From: Gautieria morchelliformis
Lineage: Eukaryota > Basidiomycota > Agaricomycetes > Gomphales > Gomphaceae
Assembly: GCA_015179125.1 (NCBI GenBank)
Contig: WHVA01000113.1
Span: 186,001-250,000, forward strand
Reading direction: 5' to 3'
DNA length: 64,000 bases
The notes beneath the pieces were generated by a model, which saw only the letters and a list, made by a program, of their open reading frames with translations, made no database searches and was not told where the DNA came from. The translations under genes and the position numbers were made by a program. Shown here piece by piece: positions 45,000-55,245 of the stretch. Positions within the stretch are counted from its first letter, which is position 1. Each line of letters opens with the position of its first letter.

Positions 45000-45923
45000 C
45001 TACTGTGCCATCTCTTCTCCCTGCTCCTGAGGCAGCGTTAGATCTCCGTAGGTCTTTTTGAACCTCTCCGTGCCGCTGATGTATTTGAACAGCGGTCTCA
45101 TCGCCTTGGTCCTAGCCAGCAAAACTCTTGTCGAACTCGCGCCCCTACGCAGCTCTCTTTCTAGTTCCTTCCTCTGCTTTGCATACTTTGGGCACCTAAA
45201 CAAATAGTGGTGCACCGTCTTGTTGGCCGCCTTGCATGCTGGGCACCTGGGTGAGGCCTCTTTACCGATATTGGCTAGGTGCTTATTCAGGGTGATGTGT
45301 CCGGTCCTGAGCTGTACAAGTATGGCTGCGTGCCTTCGGGGCATAGTGGCGCTCAGTCTGACAAAAGCTATGGATGGCATCGTTGGATCAATTCTGTGTG
45401 CGATGCTAGCTCGAGGTGACTTAGCAAAAGCTGCCTTCGCTTGTTTTTTGATCTCCTTGTGGTATCTCTGCATCTCCGCTGCCTTGCTGATAGGAATATC
45501 GCCCCTGCACTCTAAGGGAATCATTATCTCTTTGCTGCTCTCCCCTTTCGCTGCTCTCTTCGCTTCTTCGTCTGCCCTCTCGTTTCCCGGTACTCCCTTG
45601 TGACCTGGTACCCACCTCATGTCCAGCCTCACACCCTGCTGATACAATAGAAGTCCTTCGATCTGTCTGTGGAGTGTGTTGACCAGGTGTTGGCCCAAAA
45701 TGGGTTTCTCCCTCCTCGTCGTCAGGATTGCTGCTTGGTTGTCAACGGCGATCATATACTTTGTCTGCCTCCTCGTGTTCAGCAGCTTCCCTCCCAACGC
45801 TGCTCCCACCAATTCTGCCTCGAACACTGTGTGTTCGTCCTCCGCTCCCAGATGTAGCCTTACCGTCTGCTTTTCGACCCCTCGTTCATATAGAACTGCC
45901 GCTGCGCCCACCCCGCCTGAGCC
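45000..45923 (-). pseudogene. LINE 2 ORF2: RNase H and C-terminal zinc region
   Basis: It resumes after the insertion at GSGGVGAAAVLYERGVEK. RNase H blocks (DEHTVFEAELVGAALGGKL; AVDNQAAILTTRREKP; MRWVPGHKGVPGNERADEEA) and the C-terminal CPACKAANKTVHHYLFRCPK follow, ending just before 45000. This end is open throughout. Confidence 0.85.
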
Positions 45924-48632
45924 TGTCATGACGTGTTTATTTCCCATACTCAGATGCTCTGTTCTCCCATTTCTCACTCCACCTTCATGTTCGTTCCGAT
46001 TGCCCTTGCCGTGTTCAGCAGCCGATCCTCGCTGTTCGCGCCATTTACCATAGCCATGCCGTCAAAGCATGATCGACGTCCTTGGACTGACTTGGCAGTC
46101 ATCGCTGGGCCTATCACCTCCCCTGCTCAACCCTCTTTCGATGGTGTTCCTATGATCAGGTTGTCATGACTTGTGTATTTCCTGCACCTTGTTATCCCCA
46201 TTTCCCCTTTCGCCACTCCTCCCCTGTGTTCGCTCGGCTTCGCCCTCCACTTCAACCACTTCTACCCTATGTCATCTCCGTTCGCCCTTCCTCGCATTTC
46301 TCCGAACCGCTATTCGCTGCTTGCGCATTTCGCCAGCAGGCACGCTATCAAATACGATCGATACCATTTACCTGGCATGATGGTTCTGTGTAGGAACCAT
46401 CTTTCTAGCCTAAAAATCTCGAAAAAAAAAACATTAAAAAGTCTGTAAAAAACCTTTTTCCCATCTTAACATCAGCCAATACATGCAGCTTTGATGGGGA
46501 ACTGTCTTTAGAATATTCCTTGAATTTTCTTGTATTTTCCCGCCAATTATTCTGACCTCCTTGGCTCAAAACTGCTTTACTGTGCTTGACAAAGGCTATG
46601 AACCCATGAGAGTCCATAGCTTTGTCATCGGCTCTCAATTTCAAACTCCGACCGGAGCGATCCTCTAACGCGCTAATTCAGAGCCGCATGTCTTCAAACA
46701 CCCACAACTCTGACACTTTGGCTCTTTCAATCTCAGCTGGTGAGATTGGGAATCAGCTTACACAAGCCTGTACACTTAAATATAGTTCAAACCCAGCAGA
46801 CACATGACTTCCTTCATAGCAACCATGGCTGTGTAAGGCTGTGTGCAAGACTGCCCAATGATACGCAGAGCCAAAACTAGGGTGTATATTCAATCAATCC
46901 TATTGGACAATGAGCCTCCAAGCTCAATGCTACAACCCCTGAAATAGGACCCTTGATGTCATAGGGCTGTGCAGGGCTATGCAGAGCTGTGTAAGGCTAT
47001 GCTGAGCAGTGCAAATCAGGGAAGGTGATTGGCTAGCTATTCTTAATTTCCTTGCACAAACACACCACTATAGTTACAAGGGTGTGCTTTAGCTGCGCAA
47101 ATATTTACTTATGACATCACTCGCCTAATAGATAGAAGCTCCCCATTTTACATAATCCTGTGTAATTTACAATATAAAAGGAGGCCATTCTGACCCCCTA
47201 GGATCATCATCCAATCTAGCAATCTACTGCTTCTATCCTACACGTGACTCATGTGACTTGCATCTTACTAAGCTGCTAATCCCAGCTAGGGTTATTCACT
47301 TACTTTAGTGTCTAATTCCTTGTTAAGTAGATACTTTTCTGCTTAGCCACCTAGACTAATCCTCTGGGTGTAATTCTACAGAGTGAGTCTGTCAATTGAT
47401 AGTCTTGCCATTCGCACTCCAATACCCGAGAGAGTTGATCAGTTGATTTTCATGGTTAATATCCTTCACAAGTCAATTCCTGTTACTTGTAAAAGCTGCT
47501 TTAGATTCTATTCTTTGCCTCTCGTTTTATTGCTGTGCACTGGTAGATTATCAGGGCAGTCCATTTATAAACTCGCCTACTAAGTACATTCCTTTATATT
47601 TTGGAATACGCTTGGACCCCGATAGTGTCCTTGAACCTACAGTCTTTTAGTATATTGTTCAGTGCTGCTAAGAAACGCATTGCCTTCCATCCATATTACC
47701 TTGGACTAGTTTTTAAGCGGATTGCAAAACCAAGGTACAAATATTAAATTATTTCCGGAGTTGTGCTGCAGCATTGTTTAATATCTTTGAGTCTCGTAAA
47801 CGACATGTTCTGATAGATTGAAGTGTTAGCAATAACACCAAAGTCTTGAAGGGTTCCAAAACAGGTTCATCACTAACCCCATCATCTTCTTAATCCAACC
47901 CCTTGGGGTGTTCGTATGGCCGAAGTGTGTTCGCGGGACATCCCTTCTGTAGGTTGTGCAGGATCAACCCAGTAGATGAAGAGTGCGTGCAGAGTAGCAT
48001 GTATGCGGGTCCCAAGACATGGTTTTGTACATCAGTGCCTTCACCACCTTTACTCTCCGTCGTTTCATGTTCGCACCCTTCCCTCACTCTATTGTATGTT
48101 TATTCCATCTACTTAGTATCATGACTGCGCACCCCTATCCTCATGACAGCCTCTTTCCTATTCGCTGATACCTTATGAGCATTCGATATAAGTAGTTTAC
48201 ATTCGCATGTATATTCTCCAGTTCAATTATCATACATCGTCCATCTTGTGCAAACTTGACCTCGCTATGATCATCGTCTTGAGCCTTCTCCTGGAGATTT
48301 CTATCTTCGACCAGAAGAGGATTTAGGCATCACTAGTGAGTTCTCATACTTCATCGTCGTTACCTTAGCCTTCGAACTATTTTCTGTGCTGACGGCGAAG
48401 GGATTGTCACTACTTAGACAACCCTTCCGTGACACCTTGTACGTTACATCACCAAGTGCCATGGGCTATTTCGCTACAACTGTAGATAGGGCGAGCTCCA
48501 CTCAGGCAGCCCTCTTGTGAACATTTATTGGTTCACCTATTTGCCGAATGGCATACTTATTCGCACAAGTTATTTGGGCATTCGCTGTGTTCACTAATAC
48601 ACGATATTAACGCCTAAAAACCAATCTTGACA
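45924..48632. mobile_element. LTR-type insertion inside LINE 2
   Basis: 2,709 bp with inverted ends TGTCA..TGACA and flanks GAGCC/GAGCG, a 4-5 bp target duplication with one change. No Gag or Pol is recognisable. TGTCATGAC recurs near 46163. The right part has a promoter-like stretch (CGATATAAG, about 48185). The middle holds block E. It is probably a solo LTR or LTR pair that later received another insertion. Its orientation is undecided. Confidence 0.6.
46450..47864 (+). repeat. LTR-like block E with TATA box
   Basis: Non-coding. Degenerate GGCTGTGCA words lie at about 46960-47010, a TATA box (ATATAAAAGG) at 47172, and the end GGGTTCCAAAACAG (47851-47864) is identical to the end of block D. 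Probably an LTR nested in the 45924-48632 insertion. The left boundary is uncertain. Confidence 0.4.
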
Positions 48633-51600
48633 GAGCGGTCTGCAAAAACCTTCACTTCCACGTCGTCCATTTCGACCTCGCCTATTGCCCAGTCTTTGTC
48701 ATTAGGTATATGTATCTTGAAGGATGGTTCCCATTTCGGTCCCAGGACCACTGGGTGAATCTTCTCCATCTGGCCGGGCTTCAGGTCGAAGGCGTGCATG
48801 ACCTCGTGCAACGGTGATCGATGTCTCCTTATGTATCTGCTGGCTGCCTTCAGGACCTTCGGCGTGAGTGGGTGGTAGTCTGGTAGGCATGCCATGTGCA
48901 CTGCTTCTCTGTGAACTACCTTGGTGACCAGGAGGGTGAAAGGGAGTAAGTTGGCATGCACATCTAAGACGTCGTTAGCAGTAGTTCTTAGGGCACCCGT
49001 TATGAACAGAGCTGCTTGTCTTTGGATCCTGGCTAGCTTATTTATCTGTCCCTTCGTGCCTTTGCTGTGGTTGGTTCCTAGTAAGAGGAAAACATAAGCC
49101 ACGTATAGGACTTTTGGGACTGCTACCGCCAGATAGTAGTGGCGCATATGCCTCGGTGCCACCCCCTTCGATGGTCTCGCCAAACGCTTGTACTGGTTGA
49201 TGAATTTGTTCCCCTTCACCAGTGCGTAGTTTGTGTGCTCTTTGAACTTAGTTCCTGGTCTAATATGACACCTAGGAACTTGTGCGTGGTGGATGGCTGG
49301 ATGGTGTGTCTGCCGATCCTGATGGTCAGTCTGCAGATTGGTCTGGACTTCTTGATGCCCGTTGGGTCACGTTCTCTCTTTCTGGTGAGGCCCATCAGTC
49401 CAAATTTCTCTATGGCAAAGTGGCACTCATGTGTCGCGGCCCAGTCCATAGCCCCTTCCTGCCACGCCATCATGTTTGCTTCCTGCCACACCATCATGTT
49501 TGCAAAGCTTGTCAAAGGCTTCCCGAAGGTCCTTCCCTTCCGCAATCATCATCGTGTCGTCCACGAATCCAACGGCGTCTTCCCCCCCGCGCAAGTTGGG
49601 AAGTCTGCACTGCAAAATTGATATGTGATGGCCGAGAGTGGGCAACCTTGGTCCATCCTGCAACCTATCTCCATCATCTGTGTGTTGTAGTCATCAAGGC
49701 TCATCACTGTTCGGCAGCCCTCGACTTTGCGCTTAATCCACTCAGTGTACTCCCTTGGTACACCTCTTTTGTGCATGTTGTGAGCCAGCTTGTCTAGAAT
49801 GACACTCGGGAAAGCACCATTGATGTCCAAGAACAAGAGTCCTAAGACCTTGCCCCTTCTCCACGCGTCTTTTGCTGCACTTATCATGTACTGGAGAGCA
49901 TCGGTGGTCGTGCGGCCCGGTCTGCAGCCGAAATGATTCGCTGGCAGTATCTGCTTGAGCTCCGCCATCTTGACCAGGTCCTCCACTACGCAGGCCAATA
50001 GGACTTTCCCTATTGTGTCGAGTAGGGCTATTGGGCGATATGCCCCAGGTACAGTGTAGTTGGACTTTCCAGGCTTGCGGAGGACTCGCGTTATTGAATC
50101 TCTCCATTCTGATGGGTACACCTCCAGGCTGAACGTCACGTGAAACAAGGGCCCTAGGTATGGTAGCAGAGTGTTAGCGCACTGCCTCAATATGACATTG
50201 GGGATACCGTTCATTCCCGGGGCTTTGAATGAGTTTAGCCTGTCGATGGCGCACCTGATTTGCTCGTCGGTGATCGGCATAAAATTGAAGGCGTCTGGGG
50301 GATAGGTGCGGCTCGCTGTGTCACTCGCTACTGCATCTTGCGCTGCGGTTTTGGGGAAAAATGTGTCGAATAGCATCTCGGCTTTTCGGTCGTTTGTGTT
50401 TGCGGTCCAGGTGGTTCCATTCTCGTGCTTGACTGAGAGTGTTGGGATGCGTGTTCTCCCGCCATCTAAGGAGTCCGCCGACGTGTACTTATGCGCTGTC
50501 CAGACCGTCTTCTGGTCGATGCCTTCTAGGAAGTCCTCCCAATGTTCGCGCTTCGACTTCTCGATTGCACTCACGTACTGGTTCCTCGCTTGTTTGTACT
50601 CCATGTGCGCGGTGTGCGTGGGATCATTTTTGCTTGCAAGGGATTTCCTGCATAGTTTCCTGGATTCTGTTCTGAGGCGCGTTAGCTCGAGTGACCACCA
50701 ACGCTTCATGTAAGGAGACAGCTTAGTCTTGGGGACGACCTCCTCTACGGTCTCTAGGATCGCAGCCATTAATCCCTCTAGGTTTCGTTGGAAGTCTTGC
50801 TTGGTGGATGGGGTAGGTTCATTTATCCCACTCATTAATCTGACCGTGAGCTTCTCATTGAATACTTTCCAGTCCACCTGCCTGTAGTTGCGCTTATGGG
50901 TGTCGCTCGCTTCCATGGTGATGGCGTTGATTATGGTGTGGATCGGGTAGTGGTCGCTTTTTGCCAGCTGATCCTCTGGGACTGGAGTGCTTCTGATCAG
51001 CATCTCAATGAGTGCAAAGGATAGGAAAACATTATCAGGGCGTGTGTGGTTGCCTGTGGACATGGCTTTGAGGGTTGGCAGGCCCCTAGGTAATACCATC
51101 TGCATGTCATAGTCCACAGTCACGTCGATCAGGAGTTGGGCGGCGTCCAGGTTGTGTCTCGTGAACAGATGTGCGTTGCAGTCATCATCCCACTGTGGAT
51201 GATGTCTATTAAAATCCCCTACCCACAGCATGCCTGTCGCTTCCCCATCGTTCACGTTGTCGGTAGTTATCTGGCCCTGTAGGTATCTCCATATGTCACG
51301 GATGCTGTCAGAATTTGTGCAGTCGCAATAAAAGTTGTAAATTATTACTATACCCATATGAGTCTTAATCCTTATCGCCATAATATCTGGTGTGTCTACC
51401 TCCACCGCCATCCATTTGTTTGTTGTAATTCTCTTGTTGATTAAGATCATCGATCTGGTGCGTTTGCTGTTGTCTCTGTAGTGGGTTTTGGGGTATATCG
51501 TATACCAGTGCGGGGTAGCCCTGGCATTGCCGAGAAAATCGATGTAAGGTTCCTGTACTGCTATGATGTCATATTTGTCCGGTGGGCACTTTACAAGCAT

Positions 51601-51681
51601 GTCGACGGTTGCAGTGAGGGATTTGTTGACATTTTGTTGTCTAACTCGCAGTTGTTTGGCTCCATTGTTTTCGTCGCTCAT
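48633..51681 (-). pseudogene. LINE 2 ORF2: endonuclease and reverse transcriptase
   Basis: From ATG 51681 (MSDENNGAKQLRVRQQNVNK), an AP-type endonuclease (IIAVQEPYIDF; LWVGDFNRHHPQWDD; AKSDHYPIHTI) is followed by RT (LLFLDINGAFPSVILDKLAH; MDQGCPLSAITYQF). The first 710 codons are open; a frame change near 49600 then puts the catalytic AVGFVDDTM in another frame. A 24-bp tandem duplication (49459-49506) lies about 20 residues beyond it. The reading continues (NKFINQYKRLARPSKG; MRHYYLAVAVPKVLYVAYVF) to VEVKVFAD, where the LTR-type insertion begins. Confidence 0.85.
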
Positions 51682-51842
51682 CCTCGGTAAGCGTCGGTGG
51701 GGTTGTCATAGTCTTCTTGGGGTTGGCTGTTCATTTGTTCGGCCCCAATTCCATAGTCGTCCAGGGTCCTTTGCCTCGTGCCCCTGTTGCTCCAGCCTCT
51801 ATCGCTATGTCCCACCCTAGGGTTGCTCCTACCCCCTTGCTC

Positions 51843-53378
51843 TCAGCCCCGGATGTACACATTCCCCTCCCATCTCCCGCGCGCCTCATTCGCCTCCATC
51901 TGCCTTCCATTGTGGTATGCATCCCTCTGCTCGTTCAGCATCTCTACATCTGCCGTCGAGCCTCCTGCGCCCCACTGCTCCCACGTCCATGGTTGCTCAC
52001 TCGGGAAAAAATTGTAAGTGTTATCCGGGTCTGTCCTCTCTACCACCTGACACGCGTCTCTGAAGCTTGGGCAGGTCTGGTCCCATGACGCATGACCTTG
52101 CCCGTTGCAATTGACACACCTGAACTTGGCTGGGTCGGTCTCCTTGCAGTCTGCCATTTTGTGGGCATTTCCACATGTGCCGCAAGTGTCTGGGCCACCG
52201 CATTCCGCAGCTAAGTGTCGTGCGTTGTATTTCTGACACTTCAGGCATCTGCGAGGTTCCTTCTTCATCCTTCTTGCCCAGGTGCGCTTTCCCGCAATGA
52301 TTAATCCATCTCTAATCGCTATATTGGCGGCCTCTGTCGAGGCGAATTTTGCAATTAGGTGCGCGGAGCGCTGGACTTCCGTCCTCCTATGAACTGGCTT
52401 TATCCACCTCGTGGCGATTAGGCTGTCGTCAGGGAGTTTGGAGTCTTGCTCAATTTTCCTGAATTCTGACAGTGCGTCTGGTGCGTGGCTTATCGGCACA
52501 TACTCTACTATCACTGAGACTGCCCTGTCCTTCACCACCGATGTGCCGCTAAACTTCTTGACGAATTCTGTTCTATGGGTTTGGATCCATTTTGCGCGGA
52601 GGGGTGTGCTGAGGTCCAAAACTATCCCCCCATTGTTGAGAATCTTGGCCCCTATGAACATTACTTCCGTTTCTCCCCTCAGCTCTCCTAGCAGCACAAT
52701 GGCCTCGTTTGCCTTGCTGACAAGTTCCCATTCCATGAGTTGCGCTAGCGTGTTCCGCGTTGCGCTCGGGTCTTTGTCTATTAGGATCTGACATTCCCTT
52801 GCTTTTGACTTCGCGAGGTTGTTCGGGTGCGATAGTGGGACGCTACCTCTTAACGCTGCTGCGTATGTGGTACCCGGGTTCCCGGGTCCTCCACTCGCTT
52901 CCCTAGCCCGTTGTGCACTGGTGGACTCTCCAATCGCCTGCTGGGCCTCTGCCATCGTTGCTTTCGCAGATTCTGTGGAATCTTTGGCGTTGTCCAGGAC
53001 TGCTGTAACTTTGTCTAAGATGGGGGATATGTTCTTCGTGATATACTGGGCTATGATCTCTCCTGCTCTACTGGCCATGTCATCCAACATAAGCATGGCT
53101 ACCGCTCTGGCTCCTTCCTGTATCACGTTTGCACCCACGCTTTGGGCTATGGATAGCAATATATAGCTGAGCTGTTCCATCGAGGGCTGATCGTCTTTCA
53201 CTAGGTATCCGTTTCTGTCGAGGAAAACGCGGGCAGCCTCTTTCGACCTAATGGTCGAGGTGGGGTCCGCGATGAGCTCGGCTCTGCTTTTCGAGCTCGG
53301 GTTCTGTGCATTGGCTCTTGTGCGGCTGCTGTTCCCCTGCGATAGGGCGGGCAGCAGCGTGTCCGAGTTGGGTGGCAT
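51843..53378 (-). CDS. LINE 2 ORF1, intact RNA-binding protein
   Basis: 511 codons without interruption: Ser-rich start, long helical region (EQLSYILLSIAQSVGANVIQ), TTYAAALRGSVPLSHPNNLA, FIGAKILNNGGIVLDL, VKDRAVSVIVEYVPISHAP, KRTWARRMKKEPRRCLKCQK and a CCHC knuckle series (CGGPDTCGTCGNAH; CVNCNGQGHASW), then a Trp/Gln-rich tail. Non-LTR ORF1 proteins of this type bind the element RNA as a ribonucleoprotein. Compared with LINE 1, this copy is clearly younger or better kept. Confidence 0.85.
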   Translation of the reverse strand: MPPNSDTLLPALSQGNSSRTRANAQNPSSKSRAELIADPTSTIRSKEAARVFLDRNGYLVKDDQPSMEQLSYILLSIAQSVGANVIQEGARAVAMLMLDDMASRAGEIIAQYITKNISPILDKVTAVLDNAKDSTESAKATMAEAQQAIGESTSAQRAREASGGPGNPGTTYAAALRGSVPLSHPNNLAKSKARECQILIDKDPSATRNTLAQLMEWELVSKANEAIVLLGELRGETEVMFIGAKILNNGGIVLDLSTPLRAKWIQTHRTEFVKKFSGTSVVKDRAVSVIVEYVPISHAPDALSEFRKIEQDSKLPDDSLIATRWIKPVHRRTEVQRSAHLIAKFASTEAANIAIRDGLIIAGKRTWARRMKKEPRRCLKCQKYNARHLAAECGGPDTCGTCGNAHKMADCKETDPAKFRCVNCNGQGHASWDQTCPSFRDACQVVERTDPDNTYNFFPSEQPWTWEQWGAGGSTADVEMLNEQRDAYHNGRQMEANEARGRWEGNVYIRG

Positions 53379-53526
53379 GGCTCTATTGGGTCGCCTCTTT
53401 TTGGGGAAGCGGTGGATGGGTAGTAGGGCGTCGTCTGAGGTAGGCTAGCTATCACAAAAATGTGTGTGCGTGCAGGTGTTGTGATTTTGGGTTTTTGGTG
53501 GATGTGGTTAGCATGAGAAAGTTTTT

Positions 53527-54080
53527 TGGGCTTCACCTTAGCCGCACTTCTCTCCAGCACATGTTTTGCCGTGAGGATCCAAGCTTGTGCTGTGGCAGAA
53601 TCCATGACCAGTGGCTCAGGTGACAGGATATGGATGTTTTGATCCACATCGGCTTGCCAGATCTTTTCAGCTTCCAGAATCTTGATAAACCTTTTGCGCT
53701 CACATTCGGCTGTCTCCCCCCATGCCTTCCGAGCCTCCTTGGCTTTTGCTCTTAAGGCCTCCCACGCCTCTGAGGTCTCCCACACTTTCCACGCCTCCTC
53801 AGCTTGCCATGCCTCTTCAGCTTGTTGGGCTTCCTCAGTGTTTTGAGCCTCTTCGGCTTTTCCTGCAGCTTCGGCCTGCGCTTCCCGTTCCTTCCGCTCC
53901 TCCTCGGCTTTTTCCTCGTCCTCCTACCATTTCTTCTCCAAGGCCTCCTTGCACTCCTGTGCAAATCGACGCTTTTCCTGGAGTGCTTTCTGCCACTCAT
54001 CCGCTTCACGCTCTGCCCACATGAGCTCTGCATCGAGCTCCTTGATCTCATCAATGGTCTTTTCTGGCATTCCTTGCATG
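53527..54080 (-). pseudogene. Zinc-cluster gene copy II, 5' part
   Basis: From ATG 54080 (MQGMPEKTIDEIKELDAELM) a very long Glu/Lys/Ala/Trp-rich coiled coil follows, then ADVDQNIHIL and ILTAKHVLERSAAKVKPKK, where LINE 2 enters. The ATG is 132 bp from the TGTTA start of the plus-strand LTR at 54213, the same antisense layout as copy I. Broken by the insertion and one or two further changes. Confidence 0.5.
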
Positions 54081-54212
54081 ATCTGGGAATTTGATGATGA
54101 TGGGAGAAGACAAGAAGCAGAATGCCAAACAAAGCTTATGTAAGCTTCCCAACCTGGTGATCTCCAGGATCTTGCTTATGGCCTCATGGGCTCAGCCATA
54201 AGGGGGAGGTAC

Positions 54213-54564
54213 TGTTATGATCTGTTCCCGAATCCAATCCCGAAGCCTCAGCTTCAGTACTTGTTCGGGAACATCAGGTTTCACTCGGCTTCCTTCAGGT
54301 TTCTCTTCGCACCTTCCATCACCCCTGACTTCCTTTTCTAGTTAGTTCCCCATTTTCCTGACCCTTTGTTCCCCTGTCCGTTGATCCAATCATTGAGCCC
54401 TCTCGACCGTGCACGCTACTTTCCTATATAGACCCCCAGTCCATGTATCGTAGTTCCCCAGTTCAGATATCAAATTAGCTTCTCAAACATTAGACCCCTC
54501 TGCTTGATATCACATCCAATTCTCAGCTTCTAGCCAAGACTGTTCCCGAAATTAGGGCAGAACA
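54213..54564 (+). repeat. Ty3-type LTR (LTR-C) with polypurine tract
   Basis: A polypurine tract AAGGGGGAGGTAC (54200-54212) precedes TGTTATGATCTG; the block ends GGGCAGAACA at 54564. TATA-like CTATATAG is at about 54424. Tract plus TG start identify it as a 3' LTR in plus orientation, with antisense zinc-cluster copy II directly upstream. No second copy was found in the window. Confidence 0.6.
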
Positions 54565-55062
54565 CTGAGTGGGTGCAACCCACGAGGTTGAAGCCAAGCC
54601 CTCTGACCCAAGACCCAAGGTCGACCTTGGTAAAGCCGAACAACAGTATGACTCATAGTCTTAACACCAGTGCAATTGGGAGGTGACCCGGTGGGACAGC
54701 TTGGCCCACCATCACTTGCATCCGGATTTCCCTTGTTCACCGCAGTACATCCTGCTCAAATCGGAAAAGTCGGCCATGATGGGCATTACAGCCAAATGTC
54801 AGCTCCGAGCGATGGAAACAATCAAGCAGCAGCATGTTTTTGAGGTAGAGGACAATATTAAGGCAGATGTTCTCAGGAATGTCAAGGTGCTTGAGGGGAC
54901 AGCTGTCGACATAGTTGCATGTGAATCTGTAGACACTTTTCTTGGTAACACCTCCTAACTAGTCGGATCAATTTGTTTGAACTCATTCTGCATATGCATG
55001 TACTTACTACAGCAGTGGGCAACGGAATGACTCAAGCATCGCGCACAAAGACTGAAGTGCCT
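54565..55062. other. Unassigned segment right of LTR-C
   Basis: A 60-codon open stretch from ATG 54776 (MMGITAKCQLRAMETIKQQH..) to 54958 is the only coding hint. It matches no family I recognise and may be chance. Confidence 0.2.
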
Positions 55063-55245
55063 AATGCATTTTATTGCGCGCACGGGAATTAGCGTACATG
55101 TCAGGACTGTGCGAGGAAGTCAAGTAATGCATTTTTGCGCATGCGGGAATTAGCGTACATGTCAGGACTGCGCGAGGGAGGCCAATAATGCGTCCTTGCG
55201 CGCGGGAAGTAGCGTACATGCCAGGACTGTGTTAGGGAGTCAAAT
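55063..55245 (+). repeat. Three-unit tandem repeat, about 60 bp per unit
   Basis: Three successive units of about 63, 61 and 59 bp, each beginning AATGCATT/AATGCGTC and sharing TTGCGCGC, GCGGGAAT/AGTAGCG, TACATGTCAGGACTG and a GAGGGAGTCAAAT-like end. Units one and two are closest; the third is the most divergent. Confidence 0.75.

Larger units (their letters stand above)
44791..53526 (-). mobile_element. LINE 2: full-length Tad-type non-LTR element
   Basis: The 5' end (complement of GCATGAGAAAGTTTTTT) is at 53526, and ORF1, ORF2 and a 3' UTR follow, ending in a poly(A) tail (poly(T) on plus, 44791-44803). The element is flanked by the 11-bp duplication GGCTTCACCTT (44779-44789 and about 53529-53539), which proves insertion into zinc-cluster copy II. 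A 2.7-kb LTR-type insertion (45924-48632) splits its RNase H region. Without that insertion it is about 6.0 kb. Confidence 0.88.

Noticed and set aside
37284-53526. LINE 1 and LINE 2 as one rearranged element
   Set aside because: Both contain ORF1 and the RT/RNase H part, with clearly diverged sequence and separate poly(A) tails.
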